Assembly: GCF_900095445.1 (NCBI RefSeq)
Contig: NZ_FMJL01000013.1
Location: 1-64,000 of the forward strand
Direction of reading: 5' to 3'
DNA: 64,000 bases
Origin: Clostridium sp. N3C
GTDB lineage: Bacteria; Bacillota; Clostridia; Clostridiales; Clostridiaceae
The notes beneath the pieces are model-generated. The model was not told the DNA's origin. It ran no database searches and saw nothing but the letters and a program-made list of their open reading frames with translations. The translations under genes and the position numbers were made by a program. This document shows, in pieces, positions 35,544 to 44,269 of this stretch. Numbering within the stretch: position 1 is the stretch's first letter; each line of letters begins with the position of its first letter.

Positions 35544-36440
35544 TTAAAAATATAACCTAGTACCTATTCTTCTATCGTATTCAGACCAAGTATCCGGCTC
35601 TAATAGATCTTTAATCTGGCCTATTTTATTCATAGTAGCATCCACATAATCTGCAAAGTGGACTATATAAGCTTCTTCAGTGTTAGGAGCCTTTGGAGAC
35701 CCATACTCTACTTTTCCATGGTGCTGAACTATACATCCTCTTAATCGATGTTTAAAATCCTCGCTATAAATATTTCCACCAGCCTTAAAGGCTTCTTCTA
35801 TCATCCCCATGCCTATTACTATATGACCTTCCATTTCACCTCTCATAGTTACCTTAAAGGGTCCTTCTGTGTTATACTCCTCTATTTTACCAATATCGTG
35901 AAGCTTTGCAGCTAAAATTGCAATTTCCTTAAAGCGACAATCATATCTATAGGCTAACATCTTAGTTAGGTACATTACATTCAAAGTATGTTCTAATAAC
36001 CCGCCTCTATAATTATGATGTTGACTCAATCCTCCGATACCATACTTAAATTTTTCAACAAAGTCTGGATTAGAAAAGAAGTAGGCATTTAAGCTTTGAC
36101 TTTCTTTTGTTTTGAACTCTTCGCAGGATATTTGTTCTAGTTCCTGCATTAATTCATCAATAGGTCTATTTATAGAAGGAAGGTAGTGGTCTAACTTATA
36201 GTTCTTTTCAATTTTATACTCTGTGGCTTTAAGGATTCCATCCTTTGTAGCTTTTATAGTTATTACGTCTCCTACCTTTATACTATTACTTTTATCACAA
36301 ATTAAGGCCCTCATTTCACCGGTTTTATCACCAATAAAGGCCGTTACATTTTCTCCATCAAAGGACAACTTTTTCATTACCATAAAACTATCATTAACTT
36401 TTGAACCATCTTTTATATCTTTAATGTATAGCTTCTTCAA
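35544..36440 (-). CDS. yhaM: YhaM-type 3'-5' exoribonuclease (OB fold + HD domain)
   Basis: Nuclease of 298 residues. N-terminal OB-fold nucleic-acid binding domain (about 1-100; DGENVTAFIGDKTGEMRALI). HD phosphohydrolase domain from about 150: GGLLEHTLNVM (His), AAKLHDIGKIEEY (HD pair), HIVIGMGMIEEA, and QHHGKVEYGSPKAPNTEEAYIVHFADYVDA. The best start is TTG at 36440, giving MKKLYIKDIKDG, because GAGGTGG lies five bases upstream; a GTG three codons earlier overlaps the RBS. It degrades RNA and ssDNA in the family. Confidence 0.92.
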   Translation of the reverse strand: MKKLYIKDIKDGSKVNDSFMVMKKLSFDGENVTAFIGDKTGEMRALICDKSNSIKVGDVITIKATKDGILKATEYKIEKNYKLDHYLPSINRPIDELMQELEQISCEEFKTKESQSLNAYFFSNPDFVEKFKYGIGGLSQHHNYRGGLLEHTLNVMYLTKMLAYRYDCRFKEIAILAAKLHDIGKIEEYNTEGPFKVTMRGEMEGHIVIGMGMIEEAFKAGGNIYSEDFKHRLRGCIVQHHGKVEYGSPKAPNTEEAYIVHFADYVDATMNKIGQIKDLLEPDTWSEYDRRIGTRLYF

Positions 36441-36510
36441 TAATACCACCTCTCATCTGAAAAACTCAATTTTAGTTTTTCCTAAGAGTAGGGATTTTAT
36501 TAAGGATATA

Positions 36511-36539
36511 AAAACAAGGGAGACACACAGTCTCCCTTG
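36511..36539 (-). terminator. Terminator of the transketolase gene
   Basis: Perfect stem CAAGGGAGAC/GTCTCCCTTG (36515-36539) followed by TTTTTAT on the minus strand, directly after the stop codon. Confidence 0.92.
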
Positions 36540-36541
36540 CA

Positions 36542-38527
36542 TTATTTTAAGTTTTCAGCAGCTTCTACTACCTTTTCTACAGTTATGCCAAACTTTTCAA
36601 ATAGTAAGTTTCCAGGAGCAGATGCACCAAAGGTATCTATAGAAACTATATCCCCATCAAGTCCTACATATTTGTGCCATCCAAAGGAACTAGCAGCTTC
36701 TACTGCAACTCTCTTTCTAACTGACTTAGGTAGAATAGCTTCTTTATATTCTTCACTTTGTCTTTCAAAGATTTCAAAAGAAGGCATGCTAACTACTCTA
36801 GCCTTTATTCCTTTTTCGTTTAATATTTTTGCAGCTTCAACTATAAGTTGAACTTCAGATCCTGTAGCCATCAATATAATATCTGGTGTACCATTACTGT
36901 AGTCCTTAAGAATATAAGCACCCTTTAAGGCTTCTGCAGAACTTCCTTCTAATAGTGGCAAGTCTTGACGGCTTAATATTAAGGCTGTAGGAGCATCCTT
37001 TGTAGTTAATGCTGAACACCAAGCAGCAGCCACTTCTCTAGCATCAGCTGGTCTATAAGTGATAAAGTTTGGTATGCTTCTCAAACCTGCTAAATGTTCT
37101 ATTGGTTCATGAGTAGGTCCGTCTTCTCCAACACCAATACTGTCGTGAGTTAGTATATAAATTACAGGAAGCTTCATAAGTGCTGACAATCTCATGGAAT
37201 GCTTCATGTAATCGCTAAATACGAAGAAAGTAGATACAAAAGGAATTAGTCCACCATGAACAGCTATTCCATTTGCTATAGCTGCCATAGCATGTTCTCT
37301 TACACCAAAATGTAAGTTAGCTCCCTTTCTATCCTCTGCTGAAAAATCTCCCTTACCTTTCATGTAAGTCTTAGTAGAAGGAGCTAAATCAGCGGATCCA
37401 CCAAATAGGTTTGGTATATATTCTATAAGTCTATTTAAAACTTCTCCAGAAGAGCTTCTAGTAGCAGCCTTTCCTTCAAACTTCCAAAGCTTCTCTTCTT
37501 TTAACAAGTCTACTGAAAGCTCCTTACTGTGGTAAGTTTCCCATAGCTTTGCTAAATCAGGATATTGCTTTTTATAATCTTCGAAAAGCTTATTCCACTC
37601 TTCTTCCGCTTTCTTTCCCTTTTCCTGTAAAGTAGACATATAATCTCTTACTTCCTGTGGTACATGGAACTCAACACCATAGTTCCAATTAAAGAACTCT
37701 TTTGTCTTTGCTATATTATCATCACCTAAAGGTTCTCCATGAGAAGAAGCACTTCCTTCTTTTGGTGAACCATATCCAATCTTTGTCTTTATTTCAATTA
37801 AGGTTGGACGATCTTTATCTGCCTTAGCTTCTTCTAAAGCTTTATTGATAGCTTCTACATCATTACCGTCTTCAACTAACAATACCTGCCAGCCATAAGC
37901 CTTAAATCTTTCTCCAACCTTTTCTCTAAAGGCAATGTCTGTGCTTCCTTCTATAGAAATATTATTTGAATCATACAATACTATTAACTTTCCAAGCCCT
38001 AAGGTTCCTGCTAAAGATGCTGCTTCACCTGAAATACCTTCCATCATACAGCCATCTCCAGCTAAGGCATAGGTGTAATGGTCTACTATTTCAAAACCTG
38101 GCTTATTAAATATGCTAGCAAGATGAGCCTCTGCCATAGCCATACCTACTGCATTAGCGATACCTTGACCTAGGGGGCCTGTAGTAATTTCAACACCTAC
38201 AGTATGGCCATATTCTGGATGACCTGGTGTTTTGCTTCCCCATTGTCTGAAATTTTTTAAATCATCTATGCTAAGCCCATATCCAAAAAGATGCAACAAT
38301 GAATATAAGAGCATTGATCCATGTCCAGCTGAAAGAATAAATCTATCTCTATTTACCCAATTTGGATTACTTGGATTATGCTTCATAACCTTTGACCATA
38401 AAGTATAGGCCATAGGTGCTGCTCCTAAAGGCAATCCTGGATGTCCTGATTTTGATTTTTGAATAGCTTCGATACTTAACATTCTTATTGTATTGATTGA
38501 AAGATTATCAATAGCGCTATTGCTCAT
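36542..38527 (-). CDS. tkt: Transketolase
   Basis: Thiamine-diphosphate enzyme of 661 residues moving two-carbon ketol units in the non-oxidative pentose phosphate pathway. N-terminal domain with [17 protein letters not shown] and [13 protein letters not shown]; the TPP/Mg motif [14 protein letters not shown] through LYDSNN near 155-190; pyrimidine domain with [16 protein letters not shown] near 405-420; C-terminal domain ending with the family's SFGWHKYVG and [15 protein letters not shown]. Length is standard. RBS AAAAGGAGG. Promoter TTGATT-17-TACAAT about 95 nt upstream. Single gene with strong terminator. Confidence 0.97.
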   Translation of the reverse strand: MSNSAIDNLSINTIRMLSIEAIQKSKSGHPGLPLGAAPMAYTLWSKVMKHNPSNPNWVNRDRFILSAGHGSMLLYSLLHLFGYGLSIDDLKNFRQWGSKTPGHPEYGHTVGVEITTGPLGQGIANAVGMAMAEAHLASIFNKPGFEIVDHYTYALAGDGCMMEGISGEAASLAGTLGLGKLIVLYDSNNISIEGSTDIAFREKVGERFKAYGWQVLLVEDGNDVEAINKALEEAKADKDRPTLIEIKTKIGYGSPKEGSASSHGEPLGDDNIAKTKEFFNWNYGVEFHVPQEVRDYMSTLQEKGKKAEEEWNKLFEDYKKQYPDLAKLWETYHSKELSVDLLKEEKLWKFEGKAATRSSSGEVLNRLIEYIPNLFGGSADLAPSTKTYMKGKGDFSAEDRKGANLHFGVREHAMAAIANGIAVHGGLIPFVSTFFVFSDYMKHSMRLSALMKLPVIYILTHDSIGVGEDGPTHEPIEHLAGLRSIPNFITYRPADAREVAAAWCSALTTKDAPTALILSRQDLPLLEGSSAEALKGAYILKDYSNGTPDIILMATGSEVQLIVEAAKILNEKGIKARVVSMPSFEIFERQSEEYKEAILPKSVRKRVAVEAASSFGWHKYVGLDGDIVSIDTFGASAPGNLLFEKFGITVEKVVEAAENLK

Positions 38528-38620
38528 ATTTAAAGCCTCCTTTTAGTTATCTAGGTTGCTGGCTAAATACACCAAGGCAGCCATATGTAATTTAGTATTG
38601 GTAATTCCAACATCTATTCC

Positions 38621-38649
38621 ATTGTATTTTATTGATTCATTTTAATCAA
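38621..38649 (-). promoter_or_regulatory. Sigma-A promoter of transketolase
   Basis: Minus strand: TTGATT (38644-38649), 17-nt spacer, TACAAT (38621-38626). Confidence 0.65.
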
Positions 38650-38767
38650 TATTATATTTCGATTTTTTCTTATATATTTATATTTACTTCTTTATAATTT
38701 GGAAAACTAAATTACGAAAATAGTCAAATTTTAAAAAACAAATTTTCTGAATATTCCAAATTCACCG

Positions 38768-39105
38768 TTGACTTATCTTTATATTTTTCTTATAATATTA
38801 TTAACAACTTCCATCAAATTAACATATATATTGCTTCTTAAATTAAATTTTAATATATTCCATATCATTTATAGGTAAGGGGTGATCAGCAAGTATCTAA
38901 ATTTTAAAGATAGGGGATGATTCCACCAATATAATTTATTAAAACCTTTAGGGGTATGGAAATATTAATCTTAAAAGATGGGAGTGATGGACCGGATCCT
39001 TTAAAGTACATCAAGGAGGCTTAGTCCAATGTGGTAATAATTAATGAGATAAACTGAGATTAAAGAAGGCTTTTTCATAGCAATGTTATGAAAAAGCCTT
39101 TATAT
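38768..39105 (+). ncRNA. Candidate structured non-coding RNA (orphan promoter-to-terminator unit)
   Basis: Strong plus-strand promoter TTGACT (38768-38773), 17-nt spacer, TATAAT (38791-38796); a 14-bp hairpin with a T-rich tail at 39066-39105 closes the unit. The roughly 300-nt transcript has no long frame. It contains two similar modules: GGGGTGAT, a TATCT/AGATA hairpin, GGGGATGATTCCACC (38879-38927) and GGGGTATGG, an ATCTT/AAGAT hairpin, GGGAGTGATGGACC (38951-38993). A third hairpin is TGGAC...TCCTT/AAGGA...GTCCA (38988-39028). No match to T-box, SAM, glycine, c-di-GMP or 6S patterns was recognised. A 22-codon frame with an AGGGG-type RBS (38956-39024) may be translated. Flanking genes on both sides run leftward. 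Confidence 0.55.
39066..39105. terminator. Shared hairpin terminator of the orphan RNA and the acyltransferase gene
   Basis: Perfect 14-bp stem AAGGCTTTTTCATA (39066-39079) and complement (39087-39100). The T-tract is modest on both strands, so it may serve both directions. Confidence 0.75.
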
Positions 39106-39138
39106 CTTTCTACTTCTTTCTTAGACCCTAATTAAATA

Positions 39139-39852
39139 TTAATTAGTCAACTTTTTTAATCCTTCTTCAACTATTGCCTGCACTTGCTCAGTAAGATTCT
39201 TTTGATCTTCCTTAGACAATCCTGCAGTTTCTATAGGTTTATGAAACATTATTTTTATTGTATGACCGCTTACTTTCTTTCCTACTTCTAACACTTTATA
39301 AGTTCCATCTATTGTTACTGGCACTATTGGCGCTTCGGATTTAATTGCCATTTTCAAGCTTCCCTTTTTCATAGTTCCCATGGCGGAACTTAAGCTTCTA
39401 GTTCCTTCAGGAAAAATAACCATGGAATAGCCTTTCTTTATATTTTCAATTCCTTGGTTTATAGCCTTCATACCTTCTCTTGCGTTTGATCTATCTATAA
39501 ATACAGTACCTATAGCCCTCACCCATGTAGGAATAAGGGGTAACTTTGATAGTTCCTTTTTAGCAATAAAACCAGTTACCTGATTCATAGATGCCAAAAG
39601 GGCAAAAACATCAAAAATTGCTTGATGATTGGCCACAAACACACACGGTTCATCCGGTATATTTTCCTCACCATATATCTGAAAATCTGTTTTAGTAATC
39701 TTTAAAATATGATTGGTCATTTCTTTAATTTTTTTAAAAGCATACTGAGCTGCCTTTTGTGGATCCTTTTTTTCTAAGTATTTCACTTTAACTAAAGCTG
39801 TACTTTTTAAAGTTAAATATACAGCAAAGTAACTATACCATAAAAATTTCAA
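39139..39852 (-). CDS. plsC: 1-acyl-sn-glycerol-3-phosphate acyltransferase (PlsC family)
   Basis: Membrane-associated acyltransferase of about 237 residues making phosphatidic acid from lysophosphatidic acid. Motifs: NHQAIFD (the NHx4D catalytic motif), GFIAKKELSKLPLIPTW, GTVFIDR and FPEGTRS (acceptor binding). A hydrophobic stretch lies at the N-terminus. The start is uncertain among clustered TTG codons; GGGAG eight bases before the TTG at 39852 favours it, giving MKFLWYSYF. Same direction as the lipid kinase gene 97 nt upstream, which handles a related lipid. Confidence 0.9.
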   Translation of the reverse strand: MKFLWYSYFAVYLTLKSTALVKVKYLEKKDPQKAAQYAFKKIKEMTNHILKITKTDFQIYGEENIPDEPCVFVANHQAIFDVFALLASMNQVTGFIAKKELSKLPLIPTWVRAIGTVFIDRSNAREGMKAINQGIENIKKGYSMVIFPEGTRSLSSAMGTMKKGSLKMAIKSEAPIVPVTIDGTYKVLEVGKKVSGHTIKIMFHKPIETAGLSKEDQKNLTEQVQAIVEEGLKKLTN

Positions 39853-39949
39853 CAATATCACTCCCTGCATAAATATAACGTCATAATTATTAATATAGAA
39901 TTGGTAGAGAAGTTATTGAAGTAATCCTTCTTAAATTATTGCCAAGTTT

Positions 39950-40828
39950 TCAAGGTCTTACTATTTTAATGGCTTTTGGAAGTATTTCAAGACTTATATC
40001 CCTAGCCCTAAACAATTCTCCATCAATATTTACAGATATCTCTTCTTCACTTTGTATTCTAATCTTCTTTGTTTTATAAAAGCTCACTTCTTTTATTGTA
40101 TCATGAATTCCTTTAATTAGTCTTGGAAATAATCTAATAATTTTAAAAGGGCTTACTTCCTTGACATGGCAGATTTCAAAAGTTCCATCACATAATTCAG
40201 CCTTTGGCGCTACCATCATACCTCCACCATAGTATTTGCCATTAGCTACTGCCGTTAATAATGTTTCCTCGTATATATTTTTGTCATCTAATTGAATTTT
40301 TAACTTCTTACTTTTATATCCAAATACAGTGGTAAATATGCTGATCAAATAAGCAAACTTTGAAGGTATTAAGGGTAGTCTTTTTATCTTTATAGCATTA
40401 TAGACTATTTCTGCATCTAAACCGACAGAGGCTATATTAATAAAATACTTATCATTACACTTTCCTAAATCCACTAATTCAAATTCCTTCTTAATACTAG
40501 TTATCAGTATGTCTTCTAAATCTTCCTTATTCGTTAAGCTTCTAATAAAATCATTCCCACTACCGCTTGGAATTATAGCCAAACTACTATCACTTTCAGC
40601 CATACCATTTAGAACTTCGTTTAGGGTACCATCTCCCCCTACAGAGTATACCCTCATAACCTCTTTGCTAGTATACTCCTTTGCAATTTCTCTAGCATGT
40701 CCAGCTTTTTCTGTAATTTCTATAATGTATTCTATTGATTCCTTCTTACAGGCTTTTTCTATCATTGGAATTATATCTTTTGTTCTTCCTTTACCTGCTT
40801 GAGGATTTATTATAAATAGATGCCTCAT
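39950..40828 (-). CDS. Diacylglycerol/lipid kinase (YegS/DgkB family)
   Basis: Lipid kinase of 292 residues phosphorylating diacylglycerol or a related lipid. The nucleotide-binding motif is YSVGGDGTLNEVLNG and the following PSGSGNDFIRSL is the family signature (about residues 60-98). The C-terminal beta-sandwich contains GKYYGGGMMVAPKAELCDG and VNIDGEL. ATG 40828 (MRHLFIIN) is preferred over a GTG three codons earlier that overlaps the purine-rich RBS. The acyltransferase gene follows. Confidence 0.92.
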   Translation of the reverse strand: MRHLFIINPQAGKGRTKDIIPMIEKACKKESIEYIIEITEKAGHAREIAKEYTSKEVMRVYSVGGDGTLNEVLNGMAESDSSLAIIPSGSGNDFIRSLTNKEDLEDILITSIKKEFELVDLGKCNDKYFINIASVGLDAEIVYNAIKIKRLPLIPSKFAYLISIFTTVFGYKSKKLKIQLDDKNIYEETLLTAVANGKYYGGGMMVAPKAELCDGTFEICHVKEVSPFKIIRLFPRLIKGIHDTIKEVSFYKTKKIRIQSEEEISVNIDGELFRARDISLEILPKAIKIVRP

Positions 40829-40980
40829 AGCACACACTCTCTTTCGTTTATAATTAGCTTGTCTAAACCTATTTTATTATATTAGCAGGTTTTAGTATAG
40901 TATATATTTATAAAGAGAATCAAACCTTTTACTGGTAATTAAATTCAAAAGCAAAAAATAGATATTTTTAAGCTACAAAG

Positions 40981-41007
40981 AAAAACTTCAGCCAAAAAGG
41001 CTGAAAT
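40981..41007 (-). terminator. Terminator of the metal-efflux operon
   Basis: Stem TTCAGCC/GGCTGAA with a five-base loop (40987-41005), followed by GTTTTT on the minus strand. Confidence 0.85.
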
Positions 41008-41025
41008 CTTACTTATATAATAATC

Positions 41026-43407
41026 TTATAATTTTTTTACATTCATAGCTCTCATAGAATTTAAAACAGCTATCACTGTAACCCCTACATCACCAAATAC
41101 TGCTTCCCACATGGTACCTAAGCCTATAGCAACTAATATCAGTATTAAAACCTTAACGGCAAGGGCAAAGCAAATATTTTGCAAAACAATTTTTCTTGTA
41201 TTCTTTGCAATTTTTATTGCATCAACTATCTTATAAGGCTCATCGGTCATTATAACAACATCAGAAGCTTCTATTGCTGCATCAGAGCCTACCCCTCCCA
41301 TTGCTATACCTATATCTGCTCTAGCCAAAACGGGAGCATCATTAATACCATCTCCTACAAAAATTAACTTCCCTTTTGTAGATTTTTCTTTTTCTAGCGA
41401 CTCTAGTTTTTCCACCTTTTGATCTGGCAATAGTTCAGCATAAACTTCATCAAGCTCAAGCTCCTTACCTATTCTTTCTGCTACAAACCTATTATCTCCT
41501 GTTAGCATTGATGTCTTTCTTACACCTAGGGACTTTAGAGTTTTTATAGCCTCTGCAGAATCCTTTTTTATTTCATCTGAAATCACTAAATATCCTAAAT
41601 ATCTTTTATCAAGAGCAATATAAACTACAGTGCCAATAGCATCTATTTTTTTGTAGGCTATATTTTCTTTATCCATTAATCTGTAATTACCTGCTAAAAT
41701 CTCTTTTCCTTCAACTAAAACTTTAACTCCCTGTCCTGAAATTTCTTCATAATTACTAATTTTACCTTTTATTATCTCTTTACCGTAAGCCTTTAATATA
41801 GATGTGGCTATAGGATGATTGGAAAAGGCTTCAGCATAAGCTGCATAGCTTAAAAGTTCATCCTTATTGACCTTATTTTCTGTCCTTATCTCTGTTACTT
41901 CAAAGACTCCCTTAGTTAAGGTTCCTGTTTTATCAAAGACAACCATCTCCACATTGTTTAATGCCTCAAGATAATTTCCACCTTTAACTAATATACCATT
42001 TTTAGAGGCTGCTCCTATTCCTCCAAAGAAACCCAAAGGTACAGATACCACTAAAGCACATGGACAAGATACTACTAAGAAGGATAAGGCCCTATATAAC
42101 CACTGAGAGAAGGTTGCTCCTTCAACGAAAAGTGGTGGAATTATAGCTAAAGCTATGGCTAAGAACACTACAACAGGAGTATAAACTCTCGCAAACTTAG
42201 TTATAAACTTTTCCGTTGGAGCCTTCTTACTGCCGGCGTTTTCTACTAAATCAAGAATTTTTGCTACAGTAGAATCAGCAAATTCCTTTTCTATTTTTAT
42301 TGTTAAGACAGCATTTTTATTAATTGCACCACTAAGAACTGCATCTCCTACTCCTACCCTAGTAGGCACTGATTCACCAGTTAAAGCGGAGGTATCTATC
42401 ATGGAAGTTCCTTCTACTATAACTCCATCAAGAGGTACCTTTTCACCAGGTTTAACTATTATTAAATCCCCAAGGCTCACATCTTCTGGAGAAACTTTTC
42501 TTATTTCCTCATCAATTTTAAGATTAGCATAATCAGGTCTAATATCCATTAAAGCAGTTATGGATTTTCTTGAATTATTAACCGCCATATCCTGAAATAT
42601 TTCTCCAACTTGGTAGAAGAGCATTACTGCCACTGCTTCAGGATATTCTTTAATAAGAAAAGCTCCAATGGTAGCCAAGGCCATTAAAAAGTTCTCATCA
42701 AACACTTCACCCTTTAATATATTTTTTCCAGCCCTTAAAACTACCTTTCCACCTACGATAATATAGCTTATAAGAAAGAGGATTAATTCTAATGTTTGAG
42801 GAAAATCAAAGGCTAAGGCTACTGCAAATATCAAAGCACCTATAGCTAGCTTTATTAGTTCCCCTTTTCCTTCTTGCTCTTCTTCCATCTTTTTCGAAGT
42901 GTTTTTATTTTGTAGCTCTATTACTTCTACCTCTGGTTCATGACTTTTCACTACTTCTTTAATCTTATTTACCATTTCCTTTGTAGAAACATCTTTATCT
43001 ATTTGAATTGAAAGTTTAGTGTTGATAAAATCTACAGTAGCCTCTTCAACATCTACTAGCTTCTGAACTTCCTTTTCTATCTTAGCGGCACAGTTAGCAC
43101 AGTCTAGTCCCTTTAAAATAAACTCCATTTTTTGATTGCTATTTTTAATCTTCTCCTTAACCTTCACATGAGCTTCAACCTCTGTGACAGTCTTTATAAC
43201 TAAGGAAAGTAATTTATTCACATCACCATTTTCATTAACTTCAATAGTTAGGGTCTTAGTAGGAAAATTAACACTGGCAAAATGAATTCCTTCTAAATTA
43301 GAAACTCTTTGCTCTATTTTGGCAGCGCAATTAGCACAGTCTAGACCTTCTAATATAAATTGTCGTCTCAACTTGCCTTTACTATCTTTTATATTATTTG
43401 CTTCCAT
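41026..43407 (-). CDS. cadA: Heavy-metal P1B-type ATPase (Cd2+/Zn2+/Pb2+ exporter)
   Basis: Metal efflux pump of 793 residues. Two N-terminal HMA domains, each with GLDCANCAAK (Cys24/Cys27 and Cys103/Cys106). The membrane metal site is SCPCALVV. Catalytic parts are TGES, phosphorylation motif DKTGTLTKG, HP in SNHPIA and hinge GDGINDAP. The C-terminal FGDVGVTVIAVLNSMR carries the Asp of the Zn/Cd/Pb subgroup (P1B-2). Lies 22 nt after an ArsR/SmtB regulator and shares its promoter and operator. RBS CGGGGGA. Confidence 0.94.
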   Translation of the reverse strand: MEANNIKDSKGKLRRQFILEGLDCANCAAKIEQRVSNLEGIHFASVNFPTKTLTIEVNENGDVNKLLSLVIKTVTEVEAHVKVKEKIKNSNQKMEFILKGLDCANCAAKIEKEVQKLVDVEEATVDFINTKLSIQIDKDVSTKEMVNKIKEVVKSHEPEVEVIELQNKNTSKKMEEEQEGKGELIKLAIGALIFAVALAFDFPQTLELILFLISYIIVGGKVVLRAGKNILKGEVFDENFLMALATIGAFLIKEYPEAVAVMLFYQVGEIFQDMAVNNSRKSITALMDIRPDYANLKIDEEIRKVSPEDVSLGDLIIVKPGEKVPLDGVIVEGTSMIDTSALTGESVPTRVGVGDAVLSGAINKNAVLTIKIEKEFADSTVAKILDLVENAGSKKAPTEKFITKFARVYTPVVVFLAIALAIIPPLFVEGATFSQWLYRALSFLVVSCPCALVVSVPLGFFGGIGAASKNGILVKGGNYLEALNNVEMVVFDKTGTLTKGVFEVTEIRTENKVNKDELLSYAAYAEAFSNHPIATSILKAYGKEIIKGKISNYEEISGQGVKVLVEGKEILAGNYRLMDKENIAYKKIDAIGTVVYIALDKRYLGYLVISDEIKKDSAEAIKTLKSLGVRKTSMLTGDNRFVAERIGKELELDEVYAELLPDQKVEKLESLEKEKSTKGKLIFVGDGINDAPVLARADIGIAMGGVGSDAAIEASDVVIMTDEPYKIVDAIKIAKNTRKIVLQNICFALAVKVLILILVAIGLGTMWEAVFGDVGVTVIAVLNSMRAMNVKKL

Positions 43408-43429
43408 TTTAGATCCCCCGTTTCTATTA

Positions 43430-43798
43430 CTATCTTTTCTCCAATATGTGATTTAGGCCTTGATCAAATATACTCTTAACATGATCATCATCTAAGGAAT
43501 AATAAACTACCTTACCTTCCTTTCTGAATTTAACTAATCTAGCTTGTTTTAGTACTCTCAATTGATGAGATATTGCTGATTGAGTCATATTAAGCAAGGC
43601 TGCAATATCGCATACGCACATTTCCTCTTGAAATAATGCACATAGGATTTTTATTCGGGTAGTATCACCAAAGACCTTAAATAAATCAGACAGGTCGTAA
43701 AGCAGTTCTTCCTCAGGTATATGTTCTTTAACTTTGTCTACTATATCTTGATGTATGGTTAAACTATTGCAAATCTCCAAATTATCCTTTTCTCCCAT
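43430..43798 (-). CDS. cadC: ArsR/SmtB-family metal-responsive repressor (CadC-like)
   Basis: Winged-helix repressor of 122 residues that leaves DNA on binding metal. The recognition helix region is MCVCDIAALLNMTQSAISHQLRVLKQ. Both known metal sites appear: the CadC alpha3N type (Cys-Val-Cys in MCVCD, plus an N-terminal Cys in EICNSL) and the SmtB alpha5 type (DDHVKSIFDQGLNHILE with Asp-x-His, His and Glu at the right spacing). Start at 43798 follows GAGGTG; the longer frame to 43831 overlaps the operator. First gene of the efflux operon. Confidence 0.93.
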   Translation of the reverse strand: MGEKDNLEICNSLTIHQDIVDKVKEHIPEEELLYDLSDLFKVFGDTTRIKILCALFQEEMCVCDIAALLNMTQSAISHQLRVLKQARLVKFRKEGKVVYYSLDDDHVKSIFDQGLNHILEKR

Positions 43799-43816
43799 CA
43801 CTTTCACCTCTAATTT

Positions 43817-43873
43817 GAATATATGAATCATTGTTCATATATTCATTATATGCTTGTCAAATTTTTATGTCAA
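43817..43873 (-). promoter_or_regulatory. cadC-cadA promoter with SmtB/CadC-type operator
   Basis: Minus strand: TTGACA (43868-43873), 17-nt spacer, TATAAT (43845-43850), then the dyad GAATATATGAA-N6-TTCATATATTC (43817-43844) over the transcription start. ATATGAA-N6-TTCATAT is the classical operator form of this repressor family. Strong promoter, closed by the repressor until Cd/Zn/Pb rises. Confidence 0.88.
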
Positions 43874-43984
43874 TAAATCTAATAAAAATTCTTTTTTCAA
43901 TTTATAAAAATCCTATAAAGTTCACTGTATTTTTTTATTTTTTAGTGCCATTATATTTAATGTCATTATGTTGACATATAAATA

Positions 43985-44013
43985 TTGATTATTTTTCCAC
44001 TATATGTTATAAT
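43985..44013 (+). promoter_or_regulatory. Sigma-A promoter of the riboswitch-controlled P-type ATPase
   Basis: TTGATT (43985-43990), 17-nt spacer, TATAAT (44008-44013); transcription should start near 44020, at the first base of the riboswitch. Confidence 0.8.
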
Positions 44014-44019
44014 TTCTGT

Positions 44020-44190
44020 GAAAAGGGGAGTAGCTAGGCATTGGCCTTTAACTATTCGTCATTACGGCGTAAGCCCGGATAGTTAGCTCGTATATAAAAA
44101 TTTAAGTTTTTAAACTTAAATTTTTTACTTGAGTTAGCAAGACCTTTGTTTCACTAGAAATTATTGTGAGACAAAGGTCTTTTTTAATAC
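44020..44190 (+). promoter_or_regulatory. yybP-ykoY manganese riboswitch with terminator
   Basis: The conserved yybP-ykoY elements are present: AAAAGGGGAGTAGC at 44031-44044 region, TTCGTCATTACGG near 44054-44068, AAGCCCGGATAGTTAGCTCG near 44070-44090, and GAGTTAGCAAGACC closing the aptamer. A hairpin AATTTAAGTTT/AAACTTAAATT sits inside. The expression platform is the hairpin AGACCTTTGTTTCAC / GTGAGACAAAGGTCT (44140-44180) with a following run of T. Mn2+ binding would favour the open form, so the downstream pump is made when Mn2+ is high. Confidence 0.92.
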
Positions 44191-44269
44191 TTTTAAGTAT
44201 ATCTAATCTAAATACCAGAGGAAATTTGAAAAAATCTAAATAATATTCTAAAAGAAAGGGTGTTGTTCA

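Noticed and set aside
39022-39024. Readthrough or pyrrolysine at the TAG of the small frame
   Set aside because: No supporting gene or structure in the window; a plain stop or decay is simpler.
38879-39028. T-box leader or a known riboswitch in the orphan RNA
   Set aside because: No TGGNACCGCG T-box sequence and none of the conserved cores of SAM, glycine, FMN, TPP, lysine or c-di-GMP riboswitches; also no gene downstream in the same direction.
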